A DNA stretch of 42,238 bases from assembly GCA_017694515.1 (NCBI GenBank), contig JADIMV010000140.1:1-42238 (forward strand), written 5' to 3'. The translations under genes were made by a program, and so were the position numbers. The DNA is from Candidatus Aphodosoma intestinipullorum. Lineage in GTDB: Bacteria > Bacteroidota > Bacteroidia > Bacteroidales > Paludibacteraceae. Below are positions 1 through 10,458 of this stretch, piece after piece (within the stretch, counting starts at the first letter, position 1; every line of letters starts with the position of its first letter). Below the pieces are notes generated by a model. The model made no database searches. It saw only the letters and a program-made list of their open reading frames with translations, and was not told the origin of the DNA.

Positions 1-2
1 CC

Positions 3-1493
3 GTAGGGCGTGAGACGTGGAACAATGTTCAGTACCGCCTTGACCGGGAAACAAATGCGATAGAGGAGACAGTGCTCGGCACATACTCCCAGATACCGCT
101 GCGACTGGCGTGGGCCATCACCATACATAAGAGTCAGGGACTGACGTTCGACAGGGTAATTATCGATGCGGGGGCGGCGTTTGCCTCCGGTCAGGTGTAT
201 GTCGCACTGAGCCGTTGCCGTACGCTCGACGGCATAGTATTCACCACTCCGATTAATCCGGACAGCCTGTCGGTCAGCAGCCACATTATTGGCTATTCGT
301 CGTCGCGCCTGCCCGTCGGGGAGCTTGAAAAGATGGCCGAGGCCATGAAACGGCAGTATAATTTGCAGATACTCATAAGGCTGTTCGGCATGGACGACAT
401 GATGGAGAGCGTGCGAGACTTCACAGACGCGTTTATGCGTCTCTCGTCAGATTTCACCGGAGGTGCGGAGGAGTATCTGGAAAAGTTGCGCGGGTGCGCT
501 ATGGATATATACACAGTTGCGCAGAAGTTTATCATACAGCTCGACACGCTTGCGCAGTCGCGTTCGCCGCGCCTGGGTGAGAGGATAGCCGCCGCGTCGG
601 CGTATTTCACGGAGCGGCTCGGGGAGATGCTGTCGCTTTTCGCGTCATCGCCGCTCATGACCGATTCGCGTGCGGAGGCAGATGAATATATAGAACAGCT
701 GAAAGCCCTGCATGAGACAGTGGCACAACGGGAGTGGATTATTGACGGCATAAAGGAGGACTACTCCGTGTCGAACTATTTTGCCGTCAAGGCATCATTC
801 CGCACGCCGGACTTCACGGTGAAAGCCTATTCAGGCGATAATGTGCGCACGCTTATCAGGACAGAGCATCCCGCGCTGTATAAGCTCCTCGCGGCGAAAC
901 GGAATGAGATATGCGAGGAACGGTCATTGCCAGTCTACATGGTCGCCTCAACCAAGATGCTTGCAGAGATGGCCGACGCGCTGCCAGTCACAGCCGAAGA
1001 ACTGATGAAAATCAAGGGGTTCGGTCGAGTGAAAGCCAAGAGCTACGGTCAGGATTTCATAGACATAATAAAGGAATACTGCGATGAGAACGGAATAGCG
1101 CCGCAGGAGAGAGTGATGCCGTTCAGCCCTGAGACCAATGGTGACACGGAGGACAAGGATAAACCGAAACGGGAGAAGCGTCGCAAAGGCAAATCACTGG
1201 AGGAGAGCCTCGAACTGTTCCGCCGGGGAATGTCGGTAGATGAGGTAGCTGCGGCCAAGGGGCTGGCACGCTCCACTATCATGGGACATCTGCAGAGGCT
1301 TGTTCGCTCGGGAGAGGTACAGGCACGTGACCATGTGCCGGAGGAGAAATACCACGCGGCGCAGGAGGCTCTTGCGGAAAGTGGCGACACGGCTTCGCTA
1401 TCCTCTGTATATGAGGCTCTCGGCGGCAGCCTGACATACGATGAACTCAGGCTTGTGAGGGCGCAGATGGAGGCCGACGGGGTGTTCGGGTGA
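3..1493 (+). CDS. PIF1/RecD-like helicase, C-terminal part (5' truncated by window start), with an HRDC-like region and a C-terminal helix-turn-helix domain
   Basis: The frame is open from the window edge. Motif '[21 protein letters not shown]...[15 protein letters not shown]' is typical of the SF1B helicase C-terminus. HRDC-like '[38 protein letters not shown]' is followed by '[29 protein letters not shown]' (HTH). Confidence 0.88.
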   Translation, partial: VGRETWNNVQYRLDRETNAIEETVLGTYSQIPLRLAWAITIHKSQGLTFDRVIIDAGAAFASGQVYVALSRCRTLDGIVFTTPINPDSLSVSSHIIGYSSSRLPVGELEKMAEAMKRQYNLQILIRLFGMDDMMESVRDFTDAFMRLSSDFTGGAEEYLEKLRGCAMDIYTVAQKFIIQLDTLAQSRSPRLGERIAAASAYFTERLGEMLSLFASSPLMTDSRAEADEYIEQLKALHETVAQREWIIDGIKEDYSVSNYFAVKASFRTPDFTVKAYSGDNVRTLIRTEHPALYKLLAAKRNEICEERSLPVYMVASTKMLAEMADALPVTAEELMKIKGFGRVKAKSYGQDFIDIIKEYCDENGIAPQERVMPFSPETNGDTEDKDKPKREKRRKGKSLEESLELFRRGMSVDEVAAAKGLARSTIMGHLQRLVRSGEVQARDHVPEEKYHAAQEALAESGDTASLSSVYEALGGSLTYDELRLVRAQMEADGVFG

Positions 1494-1507
1494 GGTTGCC
1501 AGTCTGT

Positions 1508-2101
1508 TCAGTCTTTCTTCCCTTTCTGTTTTTCCTTGCTGTAACAGCAACGGCAGATGGGTTCATATTTGTCCGTCTCTCCAAGCAAAACCTGCTTTTC
1601 TCCCGCCACTGTGCGGTGGGATATGTAGGCCGGCGCACCGCAGCGTACGCAGACGGCGTGTTCTTTCGTCACATCATCGGCTATCGCCATGAGTGCGGGC
1701 ATCGGGCCGAACGGGTTGCCACGGAAATCCATGTCGAGTCCGGCCACAATCACGCGGTAGCCCTGTTCAGCGAGAGTGTTGCAGACATCGGTTATGCCGC
1801 TGTCGAAAAACTGCGCCTCGTCGATGCCAATGACATCGACATCGCCTGCCATCAGCAGGATATTCTGTGAGGATTCCACTGGGGTGGAGATAATGGCGTT
1901 GTTGTCATGGCTGACAACTTCGGTTTCCGAATAGCGCGTGTCTATACATGGTTTGAAGATTTCCACTTTCTGTTTCGCAATCTTGGCCCGCTTGAGCCGT
2001 CTCAGCAGTTCTTCCGTCTTGCCTGAGAACATAGACCCGCAGATCACTTCTATGCTGCCGCGCTGGTGGCCGGTGCAGATGTTCGATTCGAAAAAATACA
2101 T
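1508..2101 (-). CDS. tdk: Thymidine kinase
   Basis: Walker A '[37 protein letters not shown]', '[11 protein letters not shown]', and zinc-binding '[13 protein letters not shown]...YEPICRCCY'. Confidence 0.96.
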   Translation of the reverse strand: MYFFESNICTGHQRGSIEVICGSMFSGKTEELLRRLKRAKIAKQKVEIFKPCIDTRYSETEVVSHDNNAIISTPVESSQNILLMAGDVDVIGIDEAQFFDSGITDVCNTLAEQGYRVIVAGLDMDFRGNPFGPMPALMAIADDVTKEHAVCVRCGAPAYISHRTVAGEKQVLLGETDKYEPICRCCYSKEKQKGKKD

Positions 2102-2185
2102 AGATTACAAGTGAGGTTTCCATTATATGGACTTGAACATGAAAATTTATATGGTAAATATATGCGATGATTAATCCTTTTGTCG

Positions 2186-2382
2186 TATCTTTGCGTGCTT
2201 GCACACGCAAGATAGGATGCGCCTCGGCAATGCTATATATGACCAACTGCCGTCGGCCATTACAAGCCGCTGCACTATGCCCTGGCATTATGCCACGGCA
2301 TATGACAGAGCACAGTACAACGTCTTGTAAAGCAAAACTGCCGTTTTGCATTTAGCATTGCTCTCGGCTTTCACTATCTTTG
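2186..2382. repeat. Palindromic intergenic repeat (family B, copy 1) with TATCTTTG boxes at both ends
   Basis: TATCTTTGCGTGCTTGCACACGCAAGATA hairpin at 2186-2214. The left arm 'AAGATAGGATGCGCCTCGGCAATGC' and the reverse complement of the right arm 'AAGATAGTGAAAGCCGAGAGCAATGC' (2355-2382) form an imperfect inverted repeat. Related to 11856-11957. Confidence 0.6.
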
Positions 2383-2501
2383 TTCTGCCGTTGCGGCGGT
2401 GTTCGGAGTGCAAAGTTAGTCCAATTAGGATTTACTGCCAAACGCGGCGGTGCGGTGTGCCGTATCAAAAACAGTTTCTGAGAATAAGTGTGTATGAAAA
2501 T

Positions 2502-3545
2502 ATGAGTAGAGAAGTATTGATAGCCTTGATAGACAAGGATATAAAGGAGCTGGCGAAACTCACTTGCGGACTTTCCGCCATGAATGAGTTCCCCGCACCA
2601 TATATGGAACTGGCTGTGGACAAGGCCAAGGCGTTGGTAGACAACCTTACGGCTCTTTCGTCCGCCGGACATACATCAGTTGCCGAAGCGGAGAGGGATT
2701 GCGGTGCGCAGCACGATGTGCATGAGAAGGCATTGGAGTGCATTGTTGTATCTCAGCCGTTTGCGGCGGATGACACTGAGTGCGAGCCGTGTTGCGCTGA
2801 CGATAAGGCGGGACAGGATGTCACAGTTGAGACAACGGCTGCCGCAGAGCCTGAACCTGTGCCGGTAGCTGTGGAGCATAAGGAGGAAAGTGAGCCTGTT
2901 GCTGAAGAGGTTGTTGGAGGGGAGGAATTTGCGTCAGACGTTGAAGCGGAACAGACTGAGACAGATGTTGCTTTGGAGACATCGCCAGAGAATGCGGTTA
3001 CCTCGGAGGCGGATGCCGTAGGAGATATGTCCGCCGGTCACGATGATGCCGTTGAGGAGGTTACTGGGGATGTGGTCGATACTGATGAGGAGAAAATTGA
3101 CAGTCAGGAAGATATTGTTGCTCATGAAGAGCCTGCCGATGTCGCTGAAAGGAAGGCAACGGTCATGCCGGTTGCCGAGGAGAAGGACGATGTGCCTCTT
3201 GCCGAGTCTGTCCAGCATGTGACAACCGTGGCTGATGCATTGAGGTCGGGCGAGTCGCTGCACGACACCCTTTCCAAGGAGCAGGACAACAACACAATAG
3301 CCGCATCGGTGGCAGCCAAGAAGATAGCTGACCTGAAAACGGCTCTGACCCTCGCGGACCGTTTCCGTTTCCAGAGGGAGCTGTTCGGCGGAGACGGAGA
3401 GAAGATGATGCAGGCGTTGGCTGATTTCAACGCTATGGGCTCTATAGCCGAGGCTAAAAAATATATAGACACGAAACTGTCGTGGCGTATGGATACTCCC
3501 TGTGTCGAGACATTCATGGCTCTGTTGGAAAGGCGTTATATGTAA
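2502..3545 (+). CDS. Hypothetical protein with conserved-looking ends and a long acidic Glu/Val/Ala-rich central region
   Basis: ORF 2346..3545; the ATG at 2502 (MSREVLIALIDKDIKELAKL...) is the more plausible start. The C-terminus 'LTLADRFRFQRELFGGDGEKMMQALADFNAMGSIAEAKKYID' looks globular. Confidence 0.8.
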   Translation: MSREVLIALIDKDIKELAKLTCGLSAMNEFPAPYMELAVDKAKALVDNLTALSSAGHTSVAEAERDCGAQHDVHEKALECIVVSQPFAADDTECEPCCADDKAGQDVTVETTAAAEPEPVPVAVEHKEESEPVAEEVVGGEEFASDVEAEQTETDVALETSPENAVTSEADAVGDMSAGHDDAVEEVTGDVVDTDEEKIDSQEDIVAHEEPADVAERKATVMPVAEEKDDVPLAESVQHVTTVADALRSGESLHDTLSKEQDNNTIAASVAAKKIADLKTALTLADRFRFQRELFGGDGEKMMQALADFNAMGSIAEAKKYIDTKLSWRMDTPCVETFMALLERRYM

Positions 3546-3549
3546 GGCG

Positions 3550-4272
3550 ATGGATGACAAGACTCCGAGACTGTATCTGATACCAACGCCGGTAGGCAAC
3601 CTTGAAGACATAACCCTGCGTGCGCTCAGGCTTCTGAAAGAGGTGGATCTGGTACTCGCGGAGGACACTCGGACAACGGGCATACTGTTCCGTCATTTCG
3701 ACATACACACGCCCATGATGCCGCATCATAAGTTCAACGAGCACAAGACTGTGGAACGCATAGCCGACCGCATAGAGGGAGGTGAGACAGTGGCACTTGT
3801 CTCTGATGCAGGTACTCCCTCCATTTCCGACCCGGGCTTCATGCTCGTGCGCGAGTGTGTAGGCCGTGGAGTAAAGGTGGAGTGTCTGCCCGGTGCGACG
3901 GCGTTTGTCCCGGCTCTTGTAGACTCAGGACTGCCTTCCGACAGATTCTGTTTCGAGGGTTTCCTGCCGCAGAAAAAGGGACGGATGAAAAGGCTTGAGG
4001 CACTGCGTGAGGAGACGCGCACGATGATTTTCTACGAGTCGCCTTTCCGTCTGGTCAAGTTTCTGATGCAGCTTGCCGAGGTGTTCGGAGGCGTGCGACG
4101 CGCTTCAGTGTCGAGAGAGATATCAAAGGTGCATGAGACCACAGTGCGAGGTACGCTTGACGGGCTTGTTTCCTTTTTCACAGCCAATGCACCTAAGGGA
4201 GAGATAGTTGTGGTTGTAGCCGGAGCCGGCATGGATGAAGATGAGACAGATGACGAGGACGTTATGGAGTAA
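3550..4272 (+). CDS. rsmI: 16S rRNA (cytidine(1402)-2'-O)-methyltransferase
   Basis: 'LYLIPTPVGNLEDITLRALRLLKEVDLVLAEDTRTTGILFRHF', 'VALVSDAGTPSISDPGFMLVREC', 'LPGATAFVPALVDSGLPSDRFCFEGFLP'. Confidence 0.96.
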   Translation: MDDKTPRLYLIPTPVGNLEDITLRALRLLKEVDLVLAEDTRTTGILFRHFDIHTPMMPHHKFNEHKTVERIADRIEGGETVALVSDAGTPSISDPGFMLVRECVGRGVKVECLPGATAFVPALVDSGLPSDRFCFEGFLPQKKGRMKRLEALREETRTMIFYESPFRLVKFLMQLAEVFGGVRRASVSREISKVHETTVRGTLDGLVSFFTANAPKGEIVVVVAGAGMDEDETDDEDVME

Positions 4273-4292
4273 GTATTGAATTCGATTTGTAT

Positions 4293-5162
4293 ATGAGATA
4301 CTTGTATGTAGTGTTGGCAATATATGCCGTGATTTCGCTTGCGTCGTGTGGTGGCGGTGTCGAGAGTGAGAGACTCCGGCACGAAAACGATTCGCTGCGT
4401 GCGGTGAACAGTCGCATAGAGGAGGAGGTCAACGCCTATTTCGATGCTGTGGCTGTGATTTCAGCCGGCATGGAGAAAGTGAAATCGATCGGCGGGTACA
4501 TTTCTTCCAGAATAGAGGAGGAGACCGATTCGCTCAACCGACTGAAAATGATAGAGGAGGACATGAGGCTTGTTGAGACCATCCTCGACAAGAACAGGCA
4601 GGACATAGAGTCGCTCAAAAAGAGGCTGGCCAACAGCGGCCTTAAAATACAGAACCTCGAGAAGACCATAGACGCTATGACTTCTGAAGTGAACTCGCTG
4701 TCGTACAGCATAGACTCGCTTAATACTGTCATAGTGCGGAAAGACAGCATGATAGCCATGCAGAAAAGCTCCATTGAAACCTTACAGGAGGATATGACCG
4801 CCCTGCGTTCGGAAAAACAGGCTGTGGACGAGGCTCTTGCCCGCCGCACAGATGAGTTTTATACCGCGTGGTATGTTTTCGGCACATCGAAGGAACTCAA
4901 AGATCAGGGCATTATAGCCCGCAGCGGGGCGTTTTCGCAGAAGAAGGTTCTGGAGGGCGATTTTAACCGCGACTATTTCGTGAAAGTGGATCGCAGGGAG
5001 ATAAGCCATATACCGCTATATGCAAAGAAAGCAAAGGTGCTGACATTGCACCCGGCCGATTCATATATTCTTGAGAAGCAGGGGGGGCAGTACACGCTGC
5101 GCATCATCGATGCAGATGCATTCTGGAGCGTGTCGCGCTATCTGGTCGTGATGATCAACTGA
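4293..5162 (+). CDS. Coiled-coil lipoprotein, resembling the Bacteroides Cbp1-like family
   Basis: Lipobox 'VISLASC', long heptad-like coiled coil, and C-terminus 'AWYVFGTSKELKDQGI...FWSVSRYLVVMIN'. Confidence 0.8.
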   Translation: MRYLYVVLAIYAVISLASCGGGVESERLRHENDSLRAVNSRIEEEVNAYFDAVAVISAGMEKVKSIGGYISSRIEEETDSLNRLKMIEEDMRLVETILDKNRQDIESLKKRLANSGLKIQNLEKTIDAMTSEVNSLSYSIDSLNTVIVRKDSMIAMQKSSIETLQEDMTALRSEKQAVDEALARRTDEFYTAWYVFGTSKELKDQGIIARSGAFSQKKVLEGDFNRDYFVKVDRREISHIPLYAKKAKVLTLHPADSYILEKQGGQYTLRIIDADAFWSVSRYLVVMIN

Positions 5163-5294
5163 ACAGGCGTATCGTGGAGAAAACTGGCGATATCTCCGAA
5201 GTCCAAGTGTTAAAACGGAAGTTTTATCGCGATACTGGTTCGATATTTGTCATCTGAATCATATGTTTTATAACATATTGTCGTGACCTTATGA

Positions 5295-5334
5295 AGTGCA
5301 AGGCATAAAGGCATAACGTCATGCCTCACTTTGC
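5295..5334 (+). terminator. Candidate hairpin/terminator after the coiled-coil lipoprotein gene
   Basis: AAGTGCAAGGCAT...ATGCCTCACTT inverted repeat followed by TTGC. No clear U tract. Confidence 0.35.
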
Positions 5335-5466
5335 TATTTGCGCGTAAGATATTGATATTCAGTGATGATAGTGATGGTTGTTTACAACAGGGCTTGGCAA
5401 TCTGCGTATGCAGGAAAAACAGATTTCAGAGTGTTTGAGAATAAAACTATAATTTTTATGCCAGGT

Positions 5467-5498
5467 CTTGTGTATTAGAACATGATTATATAACTTTG
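5467..5498 (+). promoter_or_regulatory. Bacteroidetes-type promoter for the susC-like gene
   Basis: CTTG (-33) at 5467-5470, 20-nt spacer, then TAACTTTG (-7, TAnnTTTG) at 5491-5498. Confidence 0.65.
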
Positions 5499-5621
5499 CT
5501 GATTAGATAGTATGTATGTGGGGGAGTATTGTGCGCATCCATGGCGCAAATACAGTATAATGGGGAAGACAGAGACTCAATACATTATTTATAAACAACT
5601 AAAAACGAAAAAGTATTATCT

Positions 5622-8600
5622 ATGAGAAAACTAGCGCTATTGTTCGCTGCGCTGCTGCTGTGTGCGGGAGCAGTTTTCGGACAGGAGAAGACGGTTTCCG
5701 GTACAGTCATGTCCTCGGCGGACAACTTACCGGTCATCGGAGCTGCTGTTCAGGTGAAAGGTGCGGAGTCCGTGGGTACGATTACGGATTTCGACGGTAA
5801 ATTTACTATCACTCTGCCCGAAGGTACCACGACGTTGGTCATCTCTTTCATGGGTCTTCAGACTCAGGAAGTTGTGGCCAAAAACGGCATGGTTGTGACT
5901 CTTAACGAGGAGGCGACAGAGATGGACGAGGTGATGGTTGTCGCTTATGGTACTACCACGAAGAAGACCTATTCGGGTGCCGCGACAGTCGTGAAGGGCG
6001 AGACACTCGAGAAGAAGAATCCTACCGAGGTCACCAAGGCACTGGCGGGTGAGATTGCCGGCGTGCAGGTCATAACGACCAGCGGACAGCCGGGTACAAA
6101 CGCTTCGATCTCTATCCGTAACATCGGTTCGTTCTCGTCGTCTACAGCACCTCTTTATGTGGTTGACGGTATACCTTACGATGGTGATATCTCTGCTATA
6201 GACCCGTCAGATATAGCATCGACTACTGTGTTGAAAGATGCAACAGCAACAGCACTTTACGGTTCGCGTGGATCTAACGGTGTCATCCTCATCACGACCA
6301 AAAAAGGTACGGCAGGAGAGGCTGGACAGATAGACGTAGATGTAAAGTATGGTGCCAATATGCGTTTGATACCGCTCTATGAGACAGTACAGAATCCTGA
6401 GACATTTATGGAACTTGCATGGCAGGGTCTGTATAATAACTATGCAAGGACAATGGATGACGCGCAGGCGCGCCAGAGCGCGACGGACAACCTTATTTCC
6501 GGAAGCTGCATACCGTCACGCTATAACATGTGGACAACCAATGCGCTGATAGACCCGAGAACCGGGAAATTCCGTACCAATGGTGTAAGGCTTAAACAGG
6601 GATATGTTGATGATCCGTACACCACATGGGAGGACAATATCTTCCGCGTGGGTCAGAAACTCGACGCTTCAGTGAAGATACACGGAGGTTCGGACAAGAC
6701 CACATACTATACATCTATCGGTTACCTGATGGACGAGGGTTACTATATGTCGTCAGACTATAACCGCTTTACGGCGCGTGCCAACATAGACCATCAGGCC
6801 AAGAAATGGCTGAAAGGTAACATGAACATGTCATACGCATATTTCACGATGAACTCTCCGGGTCAGGAGACAGACGGTACGATGAACAACGGTTTCATGT
6901 ATGTGAACAATGCACCGTGCATATATCCTGTTTTCGTGCGTGATGAGAACGGTTACAGAGTAGCCGACACTCAGATAGGAGGTTACCAGTATGACTACGG
7001 TATGTATGCCGACGGCGGTTCGCGCCTTTACGGCCCGGGCATCAACCCGGCGGGCGCATTGCAGCTTGACCGTACATATCAGTCAGGCCATCAGTTCACC
7101 GGTAACGCGATGCTGGAGGTTACATTCGTCAAGGGTCTTACCTTGACTGCCAATATCGGTCTCCAGTACCTTATGGTAGACTATAAGGATCTCACGAACC
7201 AGTACTATGGCGATGCACAGGGTGTAGGCCGTGTTACAAACCAGATATCGAACAACCTTAGCTTTACGGCCAACCAGATTTTGGCATATAACACCACTAT
7301 AGCCAATGACCACAACCTGAGCGCATTCGTGGCACATGAGTCCCAGTACTATGGTTCGGGATATGTAGGCGGCAGCAAGAACTATACGGCGCGCCCCAAC
7401 GGCATTTATCTTTCAAATGCTGCTGAGATGTCTGCTATAGCCGGTGATTATGACTGTTATACTCTGGATTCTTATTTCGGTCAGGTACGCTATAACTATA
7501 AGGAGCGTTATCTGTTCGATGGTAATATACGTGCCGATGGTTCTTCCCGTTTCGCAAAGGGACATCGTTGGGGTGTGTTCGGGTCTCTCGGTGTATCGTG
7601 GATTATCTCGAACGAGGACTTCATGCAGAATGTGAACCTGTTGCGCAACCTGAAGGTCAAGGCTTCTTGGGGTCGCCTCGGTAACCAGAATATTAGCCTT
7701 TACTTGACATCTGACACATACGCTATGACAGTGTTCAGCAACCGTCCAGCGTTTGTATGGAACTCTTTCGGTACGGAAGACCTCACATGGGAGAGTTCGG
7801 AGGTATGGAATGCCGGCGTTGAGTTCGACCTTGGCAAATATCTGACCGCAGACATCAACTACTTCCATCAGACGACGACCAATATGCTTTCCGGGCGTGC
7901 CACTGCGCCGTCTCTCGGTTATTCGTCATATTATGTGAACGACGGGGAGATAGCGACACAGGGCGTAGAGTTCCAGTTTGCCATTCATGCGGTCAATACG
8001 CGTAATGTGAAATTGGATATACGTCTCAACGGAGCACACTATGACCAGGAGGTACTGCGTATGCCGCTCGAAATCGACGGGACAGAGATGCTGATGAACG
8101 GTTCGATATCGAAGGGCCGCTCGCTGTGGGACTGGATGCTTGCACATTATGAAGGTGTCAATGAAAACGGTGTGGCACAGTATACGAAAGTGACGAGAAT
8201 GGTAGAGATGGAAGACGGGACTACACAGGAAGTGTGGGTGTCCAACGTTCCGCAGGAGCTGTTGTCCAATCCCGGTCTGACAAGAAAGGATCTTAAATAT
8301 TCGGTTACTACCGATTATAACGAGGCAAGCTCGGATTATGTCAACAAGAGGGCAATGGCAGACCTTTCAGGAGGTTTCGGCTTTGACCTGTCACTGTACG
8401 GCTTCGATATATCCGCATCGTTCATGTACGGCATAGGCGGCTGGGGTTATGACAACACGTACGCCGGACTGATGCATTCGGATAAGGCGGGTACCAACAA
8501 CTGGCACGTGGATATGCTTGATGCATGGACTCCGACGAATACAAGCTCTAACATTCCGCGTCTGTCTAACGGTACTGACCGTTACAACAATGCGGCATCG

Positions 8601-8846
8601 GACCGTTTCCTGACGACCAACTCGTATCTGAACCTGTCCAATGTGCGTATAGGCTACTCATTCCCGAAAAAATGGACTGAGAAGATACTGCTCAACAACC
8701 TGAACATCTGGGTTTCGGGAGATAACCTGTTCTGCCTTTCCGCGCGTAAGGGATATATCCCGTATGCATCGGCTGACGGATCAAGCTCCGCATCGCAGTA
8801 TTCGCCGCTCAGTACAGTGATGTGCGGTATTAAACTACAATTCTAA
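5622..8846 (+). CDS. SusC/RagA-family TonB-dependent outer-membrane receptor
   Basis: Signal peptide, carboxypeptidase-regulatory-like domain 'VSGTVMSSADNLPVIGAAVQVKG', plug 'LYVVDGIPYDGDISAIDPSDIASTTVLKDATATALYGSRGSNGVILITTKKG', and a C-terminal beta-barrel ending in F. Confidence 0.96.
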   Translation: MRKLALLFAALLLCAGAVFGQEKTVSGTVMSSADNLPVIGAAVQVKGAESVGTITDFDGKFTITLPEGTTTLVISFMGLQTQEVVAKNGMVVTLNEEATEMDEVMVVAYGTTTKKTYSGAATVVKGETLEKKNPTEVTKALAGEIAGVQVITTSGQPGTNASISIRNIGSFSSSTAPLYVVDGIPYDGDISAIDPSDIASTTVLKDATATALYGSRGSNGVILITTKKGTAGEAGQIDVDVKYGANMRLIPLYETVQNPETFMELAWQGLYNNYARTMDDAQARQSATDNLISGSCIPSRYNMWTTNALIDPRTGKFRTNGVRLKQGYVDDPYTTWEDNIFRVGQKLDASVKIHGGSDKTTYYTSIGYLMDEGYYMSSDYNRFTARANIDHQAKKWLKGNMNMSYAYFTMNSPGQETDGTMNNGFMYVNNAPCIYPVFVRDENGYRVADTQIGGYQYDYGMYADGGSRLYGPGINPAGALQLDRTYQSGHQFTGNAMLEVTFVKGLTLTANIGLQYLMVDYKDLTNQYYGDAQGVGRVTNQISNNLSFTANQILAYNTTIANDHNLSAFVAHESQYYGSGYVGGSKNYTARPNGIYLSNAAEMSAIAGDYDCYTLDSYFGQVRYNYKERYLFDGNIRADGSSRFAKGHRWGVFGSLGVSWIISNEDFMQNVNLLRNLKVKASWGRLGNQNISLYLTSDTYAMTVFSNRPAFVWNSFGTEDLTWESSEVWNAGVEFDLGKYLTADINYFHQTTTNMLSGRATAPSLGYSSYYVNDGEIATQGVEFQFAIHAVNTRNVKLDIRLNGAHYDQEVLRMPLEIDGTEMLMNGSISKGRSLWDWMLAHYEGVNENGVAQYTKVTRMVEMEDGTTQEVWVSNVPQELLSNPGLTRKDLKYSVTTDYNEASSDYVNKRAMADLSGGFGFDLSLYGFDISASFMYGIGGWGYDNTYAGLMHSDKAGTNNWHVDMLDAWTPTNTSSNIPRLSNGTDRYNNAASDRFLTTNSYLNLSNVRIGYSFPKKWTEKILLNNLNIWVSGDNLFCLSARKGYIPYASADGSSSASQYSPLSTVMCGIKLQF

Positions 8847-8869
8847 AACGATAAACGAGGAATAGACTT

Positions 8870-10420
8870 ATGAAACTCTTAAAGTTATATTTCGCCATTT
8901 TCGCCATGGTTGTGGCGATGGCATCATGTTCCGAGGCGTGGTTAGACAAGAGTAAGCCTAACGGTTCTGTCGTCACTCAGGAACAGTATGATGAGCTTGA
9001 CGGTACAATGGCGGCTCATACGAACGGGCTTTACACCCTTATGGATATGTCGAACGGCAGTTCGCACGATTATTTCGGACAGAAGTCAATCGATATAGCC
9101 TGCGATCTGCTCTCTTCCGATATGGCTATCACGAATCAGGGTTACGGATGGTTCGAGACCGACGCCACTCTGACCACATGGCAGCAGTCGGCATCGCGCA
9201 ACAGCTTCATATGGGCATACTACTACCGCATCATCAAGAACTGCAATGTGCTGCTGACGCGTATAAACAATGAAGGCACGCTCGAGAGCAGCGAAGAGGT
9301 ACAGGGCTACTATGCTCAGGCTCTTACGATGAGGGGATTCGCATATTACAACCTTTATATACTGTATGGCCAGTCTCTCACACAGCTTGGCGGTGATCCT
9401 GCCCGTCTCGCCGAGACAGATCTTGTGCCGTACTACAATGAGAGGTCGAGGGTGGACAGCGCGGTATCACTGTCATCAATGGAAGACATAGCCGGTATGA
9501 TAGAGTCCGATCTGACTACCGCAATGGATTATTTCGAGAAGAGCGGTTTCGACAGGCAGAACGACAAGCAGCGTTTCGACTACTATGTGGCCGAGGCATA
9601 TCTGGCAAAGCTCCTGCTCGAGATTGGCCGTTATGACGAGGCGTTCGATTACGCCGCCGACGTATGTGACAACAGCGGATATACAATCATACCGCTGAGT
9701 GAAGTGACGGACAACGGTTTCAATGACATAGAGGACAACTCGTGGATTTGGGGACGCAATGTGGATGCCAACAACAGGGGCGCTCTCCGCTCTTTCTGGG
9801 GTCATATAGACGTGCATACGTATTCTTACGCATTCAGCGGCGCGTATAAGGCTATTGATAAGCTGCTTTACGATTCGATACCGGACAATGATGTGCGTAA
9901 GGGATGGTTCAGTGAGATGCGTAACCTTTGTCCAGTCTACAAGTTCTTCCCGGTCGGCAAGAAGGAGGCCTATACGGCAGCTGAGATTGACAGGGACTGG
10001 CTGAGTGACGACGTACTGCTGCGCATAGAGGAGATGTATCTCGTGACGGCAGAGTCAGCTGCAAGGAACAATGACGTTACGAATGCGCGGGCTTATCTGA
10101 AGAAGCTTGTCGAGCAGCGTTACAGCACTGACGGCGGTCAGACGGCTGATGCTGCCGAACTGGCGGAGATTGATGCCATGGATATATCCACGATGATAGA
10201 TGGCGAAAATTCGCGCCTCTATTATGAGTGGCGTATTGAACTGTGGGGCGAAGGCAGGTCGCTGAACGTCTTCAAGCGTTTCAACCCGGTAACAAAAAAC
10301 AGGGGCGATAACCACTTCTCTTATTCACAGGGTACAAGAACAGCGGAGCCTGTCGTATTCCAGATACCTTCAGCCGAGCTTTATTACAACCTTAACCTGA
10401 GGGATTATTACAACCTGTAA
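8870..10420 (+). CDS. SusD/RagB-family outer-membrane lipoprotein
   Basis: Lipobox 'VVAMASC', immediately downstream of susC-like gene. C-terminus 'LYYEWRIELWGEGRSLNVFKRFN...FQIPSAELYYNLNLRDYYNL'. Confidence 0.95.
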   Translation: MKLLKLYFAIFAMVVAMASCSEAWLDKSKPNGSVVTQEQYDELDGTMAAHTNGLYTLMDMSNGSSHDYFGQKSIDIACDLLSSDMAITNQGYGWFETDATLTTWQQSASRNSFIWAYYYRIIKNCNVLLTRINNEGTLESSEEVQGYYAQALTMRGFAYYNLYILYGQSLTQLGGDPARLAETDLVPYYNERSRVDSAVSLSSMEDIAGMIESDLTTAMDYFEKSGFDRQNDKQRFDYYVAEAYLAKLLLEIGRYDEAFDYAADVCDNSGYTIIPLSEVTDNGFNDIEDNSWIWGRNVDANNRGALRSFWGHIDVHTYSYAFSGAYKAIDKLLYDSIPDNDVRKGWFSEMRNLCPVYKFFPVGKKEAYTAAEIDRDWLSDDVLLRIEEMYLVTAESAARNNDVTNARAYLKKLVEQRYSTDGGQTADAAELAEIDAMDISTMIDGENSRLYYEWRIELWGEGRSLNVFKRFNPVTKNRGDNHFSYSQGTRTAEPVVFQIPSAELYYNLNLRDYYNL

Positions 10421-10458
10421 AGACGGGTTAATACGGAACCATATAAATTGTTATTAAT

